Translations under genes and position numbers: made by a program | Notes under the pieces: model-generated | What the model saw: only the letters and a program-made list of their open reading frames with translations | The model's database searches: none | Told to the model about the DNA's origin: nothing | In this document: piece after piece, positions 56,445 to 64,000 of the stretch | Layout of the letters: the number at the start of each line of letters is the position of its first letter | Numbering within the stretch: the stretch's first letter is position 1 | Assembly (NCBI GenBank): GCA_002007465.1 | Contig: LNAC01000232.1 | Location: 1,655,666 to 1,719,665, forward strand | DNA length: 64,000 nt | From: Ailurus styani | Taxonomy: Eukaryota > Chordata > Mammalia > Carnivora > Ailuridae | Direction: 5' to 3'

Positions 56445-59400
56445 GTAAGTTATATCACTCACCAATATTATTATACCACATTATAACAATGCTTTATCTA
56501 TAAACATCTTCACTCAGTATTGCTATTAAAGATTATCACAGGATTTTATATTTAAAAAGGAGTACAGCAGGCATCATGTCCAAAGCAGACTGCAAGTTGG
56601 AGTCTCCATCTCTTCAGTTGCAAAAGAATTTTTTGGTTATGCATTCTGGTCACACTTCTGTCCATTTCACATTTGTTACTTGACACTAGTTATGGATAGT
56701 TACAAATGAGTAAGATTCGTGAGAGAAAATATACAGTTATTTTTATAAGGTTGTTCATGGGTTCTAAATGTAATTAAGTATAGAGTAACCATTACAAGGA
56801 TTGTGAAGTATGCTATAGAAAATCCAATTATTATATTGCTATTATTATTTTTTGAATGGTCAATGATAGAAACATTGCTTTCAGTCATTTTGATCTGAGT
56901 GGACAGGTATGTTTTATCATACATATGAGCTACCTTTTCTCATGTATAAAATATGCATGTCTATAGATACAAAAATAATCACATATTAGAGACCTTATGG
57001 TCTAATAATTGTATTAACTATGGCTCATATCTTCCAAGTATCTCCAATTACGTAGGAACTTTGACTTAAATTTAGATAACAGCAATTTTGATTATTCCAG
57101 GAGTAAGTAAAATTCCAGTATGGGCTATTTCTAGACTTTTACCTTGCATATATGCAAAATTATTGCCTTAGTAACTATTCAGGGTTTTGTCACTGTGAGA
57201 ACATTCCCAATTTTAACTAGTTTAGTCTATTTTATTATACACTCAGGCTCTCAGTTACTTACTGTTACTATTAGAGTCAAAGCTGGTAATCAGATAGTCT
57301 CTATCCTTTGCTACAGAAATCAAAGGACACCCCCACATTTTTTATTATTTTTATTTTATTTCTTAAAACATGCTGTAGTCACTGGACCTACTTAACCAAC
57401 TGAAAGTATATCATATAAACTATAACCATTAGAAATGATCCATATAAGAAATGTAATTTATTTAAAATTATAATTTAAAAAGATAATGTCAGTTAAATGT
57501 CTCTTAGAGTATCTTAGTAATTTGCTATAAAATATGAAAATAATAAGTTACATACATTTATTTTTTTAGTCATTTAGTCACAACCAGCAAGTGTTAATTG
57601 GCCTGGCCCTATTTTGTATCCAGAATTTGTACATTGAAATGGGGTATCAATTATTTGGGCCTTTAAAAATAATCTTTCTCCTTTTGGGCCACATTGCTCA
57701 GTTTCATCACAAGTGGGTGACTTCTGGCTAAACAAGGTAAAATCTTAGCATGAGCGCCGATCCAAGGACAGGGTGACAATTTTAATGAGTTTCATTGAGA
57801 GCTGGCCAAGTGAGCATCTGTTCCTTTTGTTTTCTCCATACTTTGTAAGCCAGGATCTCTAAGCTATAGAGTCATGTTGGTATGTGTCTGTACGATGTGT
57901 TTTGTTTTGTTTTTCTCCCACCCTCAACTTCAGTGGTGCATGGTTAGAAATCTTCTGGCATCTGGCACAATGGCATAATTTCTTCTATGCTCTTGGGTGA
58001 GGAAATAAGTTTGCTCATTGCTGCTCATCTGTCTGTTTCCTTTGCTCCCAGATGGTGACCCTCTCATCCCCTTCTTGTTTATTTTAACATTATTCTGACA
58101 CCTATATCCTTTCATCATCTCCTTCAATACCCTAATTTAATAATGATGTCTATCATTTCCTATTGGAACCCACATAACTTTCTGGTACCTTTTATTGGCC
58201 CACATCCTGGCTTCTGGTCGTTGCTTCTGATTTGAGGAGTATAATCAGTTGGTCAATGGCAAATAAAAACATGTAGTTTAAAAAATTTCTTTTTTTTAAC
58301 AGCCTCCAGTGAGATATCAATAACGTGAGAATAGAGAGCAAGTTTTTCCTTTTGTATTTTCATGTGTTATATATATATCTCATGATTCTGTGCTATTTCT
58401 CTTGGCCTCATGTATTGCATGACCTTTGAAAGGTAGTGACTTGCCATTATTTTTGTAGGTCTGCAAGCTTGTTCCTGTTTCCTGCTCTTCACCTTTAGCC
58501 CTTAACTCAAGTGTTTCATCTGCTATACTTGATGTGGCTGCAGTAGCTTTTCATTTGGTACAAGTGTCTGTTGTTGATTCAGATTGTACTCCAAAGTGGC
58601 CTTGAATGTCCATTCATCTCCGTGTCTGAGCAACTGTAATATAGTGACATCAACATTTTTATCCTCTATTTCAAAGGAGCTAATTCAGAGTGACTTTGGT
58701 TTAGTGGGGATAGTCATTATTATTATTGAATATTGTTTATTATGAGTTTTAGACAAGACATTAATGCCAGTCATTACCTGAAAAACAGCAAAGTTGTTTT
58801 GTTCAGACCTTATAGTACGTAGTATGTGTCTCTTCTTTGCCAGAAATACCTTACCATAAATGTTTTATAATAGGTCTATGAAGAGGGACCCATTTGTACT
58901 CTTCAGAATATAACAAAACAAAGTGGTAAGACAAACTATAGCCACTATAGGTTAATAATAATCTTCTGGATCTCTAACTTGAAAAGAATGAGACCTAAGA
59001 AAAGATTTAAAACTAAAAATGAAGGATGGGTCGTTTTATCAGTGTAACTTAGTCCAAGTAATATTTGGAGGCATTGAAACGTCTTTTATTTTAGTCCAAA
59101 GCCTTCCTTCTTACTAATTATAGCCCTGTAGTTCATGAGATTTGTTTGGAGCATGATGAGCTCTGTATTTATTATAGCTTTAAATGGACAGTCATTATTG
59201 ACTGCCAACTTAGTCTTTAAAATCAATAATCACATTGTACCTAATTGTCAGCCTTCGTGATGTTTTTTAATTGGTAAAGAAAACCAACTAGGAAAATGAA
59301 GAGCATTAATTTTTTATGTTATCTTTTTGCTGACTTTATTTAAATATTACCAAAAATTTTGGTTTCAGGTTTTTCCTAATTTACTTTTTACACATGCATG

Positions 59401-60183
59401 CACAGAATTAAAATTAAGTTGTTTGAACACATCTACCTAGATTCCTGACCAGGTAGGAGAAGTTCTGCCTCTTTATGTTTGGAAAATAAACCTTTTCAAT
59501 AGTCCTTTGTAGATGTTCTGTATTGTGGTTGTTTGTTGTTACTGTTTTTTACTTGAGACTAATAATCTGTTTGCAACTGACTGAGACAGAAAAATGTGAT
59601 GTTCCTTTCCACTCACTCCAGATTTTGATAGAAGACTTGTTTTATTTATTTCCAAAATTATATCCGCAGGAAACAAGCTGTTTAAATTCAGATTATGCTG
59701 AAGCAAAATGGTCCTGGTATGAGAAGCAACGTGCTGTTTTACGAGCACAGAGTCCCTTTTCTCATAACTGATTGATAGTAAATATTTTCCTGAAGAATTA
59801 TTGCCAACCATGAACAGTGCAACTGTTTCACTTTTTTTCCGTGCTACTTGCTGTACCAGCCATTGTCGGTAATTAAGATCTACAATTCACAATGCAGACG
59901 TTTGCACTTCCTCTGGGTCTGCGCTATTTATAAGGCATTTCAGCTGTTCAGAGTTTCTTTTGAGTTTTAAACTACATGTTAACAGGCTTCTTTAATATAC
60001 TGTTCCACAAGTAGCATGTCAGATGGGCCATTCTTTGCACAGACCTCTCTTTTGGTCTAACCATTAGCTTTGTGGAAAATATGTTAAGATTTAACCATAT
60101 CATCGAGGCCAATGAGGTTAGAAAAACTCTGGAATATAACATGTTACACATTAGCATATTGCTATTTCAAGAAGGCAGGAATA

Positions 60184-60389
60184 GGGCGCCTGGGTGGCTC
60201 AGTGGGTTAAAGCCGCTGCCTTCGGCTCAGGTCATGATCCCAGCGTCCTGGGATCGAGGCCCACATCGGGCTCTCTGCTCAGCAGGGAGCCTGCTTCCTC
60301 CTCTCTCCTCTCTCTCTGCCTGCCTTTCTGCCTACTTGTAATCTCTCTCTCTGTGTCAAATGAATAAATAAAATCTTTAAAAAAAAAAA
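60184..60389 (+). mobile_element. CAN-SINE, sense, young and nearly consensus
   Basis: Head GGGCGCCTGGGTGGCTCAGT, intact body, pure A13 tail. The 15-bp duplication AAGAAGGCAGGAATA lies at 60169-60183 and 60390-60404, perfect. Confidence 0.97.
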
Positions 60390-61529
60390 AAGAAGGCAGG
60401 AATAAAGTTCAGAAGTACTACTTTTTTCTTTCATTTTCAAATGTTCATATGATTTTAATGACTGTTAATGGGAGTTATAGAGAGGGTCTGAGAAATACTA
60501 GTAAAGTATTTCTTACTAGTGAAAGTACTAGTGAACTTTTCCCAGTTCACTTTGAGGTAATAATCAAGGACCATTGTTATAAACAAGAGTTTGTGTGTTT
60601 GTCAAGTTAAGGATTCAGGAACACATAACCTTCTAGGTGTGCATGATATTTAGGAATACAGACGTGGGACACCAAAATGGATCAGCAGATTGACTGCACA
60701 GTTGTTATGTATTCATCTTCAGGAACCCTAAATAGCATATGCTATTGGAGAGGAAAGTGTAAACAGGAATCCTGGTCTGTATTAATTTGGCGAAATTGAA
60801 AATCATTTTTAACCATTTCAAGAGAGTTAATTTTAAAAAAAGAAAAAAAAGGGAAGTGCAGTCCCCAGTGAGAATGTTCATGAATTATGCCCCCAAGTGA
60901 GAGAACTGCTTGCAGAGTCTCCTTACTACCTGCACTCATTGCTAAACATACAGGAGAAAGAAACAAGAAGCAGAAAGTTGTCAGCAAAATATGTGTAAAA
61001 CTTTGCCATGAGTGGGGATCAGACTGTCTGTGTTAAGCCTGAAGTCAACTGCGTTGATTCTGCATGTTAGCTCTCAGTATCTTCCAGCAGAGCAGATCTG
61101 CAGAGAAAGGCAGACACAGGTTTCCATGCTGATTCTTGATGGGCCCTTAAATATAGACAGAGCTTCAAACAAAGCCTTTCCAAGGCAGTTTTATTTGCCA
61201 GAACCTGAAACTTCCTGTAGTTCTCTTGAGCTACAGTGTTTCTATAACTTTTTTTCTTCAGTGAACTCTTTATGAACCTTTTTTTTAAGATAGCAGCAGT
61301 GGTTCAACTGTTAGGAACCCCTGATATCTGATTGAGGCACTTCAAGATGCTAGAACCTATTCACATTTCTATCTAGCCAGGAAGCTAATAAGATTAAGTT
61401 TGTCTTTGTGGATTGGTCCAGATTAGCAGGAGTTGAGCCCAGTCAGTGTTTTCCTCATTGAAAAAGGAAAGGTTGGGAGAGAGAGGGATGAAGGAAGAAA
61501 GTTCTTCATCAAGAATTGACTGCAGTATT

Positions 61530-62085
61530 GCCTGCTGATGCATGTCGGATCACCCGCATCGAGAGATCACATGGCTTCTCCAAAAGTCAAACGATCAATT
61601 CGCCTCGTTTTGGCTCTGTACTTAATGCACAAACAGTGCGATCTGCGGGGCTGTAATTGCATTGTTAGGGCCAAGGAACAAGCCTGTGCCTTTTCAGCAG
61701 ACAGCTGGCAGGGAGAGAGGCATGTTGTTAGGAAAGAGAGAGGCAAGGCAAATAAAATTACTGCTAACGCTCAGAGATCGGCAGGAGTCCTACTTGCCTA
61801 ATCTTACCGGTGGGAGCAAGCGGCTGTTGTAATCCAATTATAGCAGCATAAGCAATTTGTTAGACACTCCGCATAATGTAACAATTTCCCAATAAACTCT
61901 GACTTGTAATAACGTCGGCAAGAGTCCGCATAAATCTGCCCGAATGGTGGGGGCTGGAGCATTCGGCTGGGGGCTTGTAATTGGCGCCATCAGCACGTTT
62001 TGCGGAGTGCAGTATGGTGCAGTCTTTTAGTGCAGGAATTTTAAGGAGAAAAGCATGGCACACGTTTCTTAGAAAAAGAAAAGTG
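61530..62085. promoter_or_regulatory. Candidate conserved enhancer, CpG-enriched block
   Basis: About 20 CpGs in some 520 bp, several times the intronic background, without repeats or a CpG-island GC level. Homeodomain-type sites (CTGTAATTGCATTG, TCCAATTATAGC, TTGTAATTGGCGCC) and an E2F-like TTGGCGCC (61981-61988). An open frame at 61538-61801 lacks gene-like context. Retained CpGs suggest constraint; function is inferred. Confidence 0.5.
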
Positions 62086-63089
62086 GCCATTAAAAGGGGA
62101 GCAGCAAGAAGGGCATACTCTTGCCTTCACATTACCTAGGAATCTTAGTGTAGAAAGAAAACAGGAGGAAGCCATGTTTCCTTCAATAGTAAAGGGGGGG
62201 GAGAGTATGTGGACTAAATTTCTTTATTTAAAAAGCATCAATTTCTGTTATTTATACCCCCCTTCTCCAGCTCCCCAAAATGCTGTTCAGGCAACATTTA
62301 GCTAACATCTTTACAAAATGCGCATAGCCAGACAAGACTAGAAACGCCAAGTTTAAATCTGTTTTCTTCTGGAGTTTAATATTTTCTTTACAACAGGAAA
62401 ATATATTTTCTTTGTGCCCAGAATAAATCTTTTAAAGATATCATCTCATTGAATAGCAGACCTTTCTGTAGAGTTCTGCCTTCCACTTTAAGAAATGTCT
62501 CTTAACGAAGGGTTTAAAACCTAGCTTGTTTGCTTAGCTGGTTTTACTACAATTGCTTATTTTCTATTCCACAATATATTGTGAATGTCTATGATACAAG
62601 GATTAGTAATCTTGTTGAATGTTTACATTGTATAAGAATACAGTTTTTCTTATTTAAAACTATACCTATATGATCATTATAGAAATAATTTTGATTCCTA
62701 AATCATAAAATTTCTGTTTTGGAAAAATATTCATTGTTGTGTGGAGCAGAATAGAACCTCCATTATTTATTGATTGATTACCATTTGTAGTCACAGAATA
62801 GAGTTTATTTATACAAGGTATAGGAGGTGAGGAGCACTCAGATTTGTGATAATGGACAGATTTTCATGCTACTGAGTATGTATTAAACATTATCTACTTT
62901 CTTATGCCAACCCAACTCTTCATTGTTGTTAATTTGTGTCAAAACAAAGCTTCTGAAATAAGAACAGGATTATTCAAAATATCATGTTACTGTGGGTATT
63001 ATTACAATAAATATTTACTTTGAGTATAAACATTTCCTTCTACTGAAGCAAATGCTGCCTTGTTTGACTGGAGCTACATCAATAAACTG

Positions 63090-63470
63090 CAGTGCCTCTA
63101 ATAAAGCCACTCAGTGTCTGGGTTTAACTAATGGCTGATTTTCATGGCTTTGACAGTGAGCTGTGTGCGTTATTTTCTCCTGATATTGTAAAAATAATGA
63201 GAGCAAATTAGAACAATCAGTTTACACAGATAGCTCCTGATTGGAGGCGATGGGCAATATGGCAGCAGGTAATCCATCTTCGGGCTCCTGTCACATTAAC
63301 TTCAGCAGTGTGAAAAGATCAGGTGGGGTAAGCAGGGATCCTGCCCAATCGGAACACTGAAATTAATGAGAAGAGCATTGTTCTGTGATCAACCTTTTAA
63401 TTAGCAAGATTGGAAACGCAGAGAGTGATGAAGGCAGCACCACAGCTGCACAATGCCAGGCACAATCCTG
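63090..63470. promoter_or_regulatory. Candidate conserved non-coding element
   Basis: Repeat-free block with CCTGATTGGAGGCG (inverted CCAAT), GGGCAATATGGCAG, GAAATTAATGAG and TTTTAATTAGCAAG. No coding frame. A microsatellite follows directly. Confidence 0.4.
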
Positions 63471-63523
63471 AAGGGGAAAGAAAGAAAAAAATCTGTGGGT
63501 TTTACATCATGCTTTTCTTGCTG

Positions 63524-63600
63524 TATTCTATTCTATTCTATTCTATTCTATTCTATTCTATTCTATTCTATTCTATTCTATTCTATTCTATTCTATTCTA
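63524..63600 (+). repeat. (TATTC)15 pentanucleotide repeat
   Basis: 77 nt of perfect TATTC units with no interruption, in BTRC intron 4. Confidence 0.98.
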
Positions 63601-64000
63601 GAGCTGGTTTACAGACTTTACTGCCTACTTTCCAAAGTAATGTCACAAATATGGTTGATGTATTAGTGATCTATAGGCTGTAATTCTGTCAGGGGTCATT
63701 TAGGGTTTTGATTACCAGTATACTTTCTTTGGCATTGCACATTGGGTTTTATTTTTTTATTATTTTTTTAATCAAGTAAGCAAAGAAATTAAATTTTAAG
63801 ATGGTCTGTCTTGTCGACCTCCCACCACCCAACCCCTCTAGTTTATAGAGTTTTTCTTGCAAGTAGCATGAGAGTTTTCTGGCTTGGAGCACTTTTGTCA
63901 CTTTGAGTTATTTAAAAGAGGAGCAAAGTCTAGGCAGTAAGCTAAGCATATTTAGATTTTGTTCCTTCCCTGATTCTGTTTATTAGGAAAATCACTGTTT

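Larger units (their letters stand above)
1..64000 (+). other. BTRC: BTRC gene body, internal part (intron 1 to intron 4)
   Basis: The whole window lies inside BTRC transcribed left to right. Three coding exons in the right order, each flanked by AG and GT, spell consecutive stretches of the beta-TrCP1 N-terminus. The promoter, exon 1 (in human about 16 residues ending KFM) and everything from exon 5 on were looked for and not found. BTRC is the substrate receptor of SCF(beta-TrCP), which ubiquitinates phosphodegron proteins such as beta-catenin and IkB-alpha. None of the domains doing that (D-domain, F-box, WD40) are encoded here. Confidence 0.93.
56445..64000 (+). other. BTRC: 5' part of BTRC intron 4
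   Basis: Only one CAN-SINE and no clear L1. 56445-60168 and 60405-61500 are repeat-poor, AT-rich and unrecognised. Two blocks with the look of conserved non-coding elements lie at 61530-62085 and 63090-63470, the second followed by a pentanucleotide repeat. 63601-64000 shows nothing specific. Exon 5 is not reached. Confidence 0.8.

Noticed and set aside
60485..60545. Repeated ACTAGT words forming small inverted repeats
   Set aside because: Short, imperfect and without flanking structure; could easily be chance in AT-rich DNA.
61538..61801. 87-codon + strand ORF in the CpG-enriched block
   Set aside because: No splice sites, start context or protein similarity that I recognise; the base pattern fits a non-coding conserved element better.
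56445..64000. BTRC exon 5 (expected to begin TKLANGTSS)
   Set aside because: No acceptor followed by a matching frame was found before the right edge.
1..64000. CRISPR arrays, operons, integrases, phage or plasmid features
   Set aside because: None seen; splice sites and interspersed retroelements show a mammalian nuclear genome.

Overview
The window is intronic and exonic DNA of a vertebrate nuclear genome, from a carnivoran and most likely a mustelid. It is AT-rich, has canonical GT-AG introns, and carries at least 33 copies of the tRNA-derived carnivore SINE (CAN-SINE: a head reading GCGCCTGGGTGGCTC, a CT-rich body and an AATAAAATCTTTAAAA tail). It also has carnivore L1 3' ends and older mammalian repeats (MIR, L2, MER5). 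The abundance of SINE variants with the GGCAGAGAGGCAGGCAGAG body suggests Mustelidae; this rests on recall of repeat sequences, not on a search.

The only protein-coding gene I can support is BTRC (beta-TrCP1, the F-box/WD40 substrate receptor of the SCF ubiquitin ligase), on the + strand. Three consecutive internal coding exons are present with perfect splice junctions: exon 2 (3043-3150, 36 codons, the exon skipped in the shorter human isoform), exon 3 (41420-41497, 26 codons) and exon 4 (56355-56444, 30 codons). All three begin and end in phase 0. Together they encode most of the N-terminal region before the dimerisation domain. The promoter and exon 1 lie to the left of the window; the dimerisation, F-box and WD40 exons lie to the right.

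Layout: 1-3042 is the end of intron 1 (antisense L1 3' end, two SINEs, a 32-nt T tract shortly before exon 2). 3151-41419 is intron 2. It holds an LTR fragment, an antisense RPS29 processed pseudogene, a MIR split by a SINE, a four-layer nest of L1s and SINEs at 9.6-11.1 kb, a tail-only retroinsertion at 9.4 kb, a nearly SINE-free 15-29 kb segment with probable conserved non-coding elements, and a repeat-dense 33-41 kb segment. 41498-56354 is intron 3: a SINE-free stretch that contains an L1 fragment carrying an inserted 5' half of tRNA-Met, then several kilobases of antisense L1. 56445-64000 is the start of intron 4, with one young SINE and two probable conserved regulatory blocks near 61.5-62.1 and 63.1-63.5 kb.

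There is no new multi-gene system here. The most interesting items are small: the tRNA-half retrocopy with target-site duplications, the tail-only insertion, the RPS29 retrocopy that kept its frame but lost a zinc ligand, a chimeric insertion inside an L1, and candidate enhancers or CTCF sites inside BTRC. In other mammals BTRC lies between LBX1 and FBXW4/FGF8, so such elements could act on neighbouring developmental genes; that is inference.
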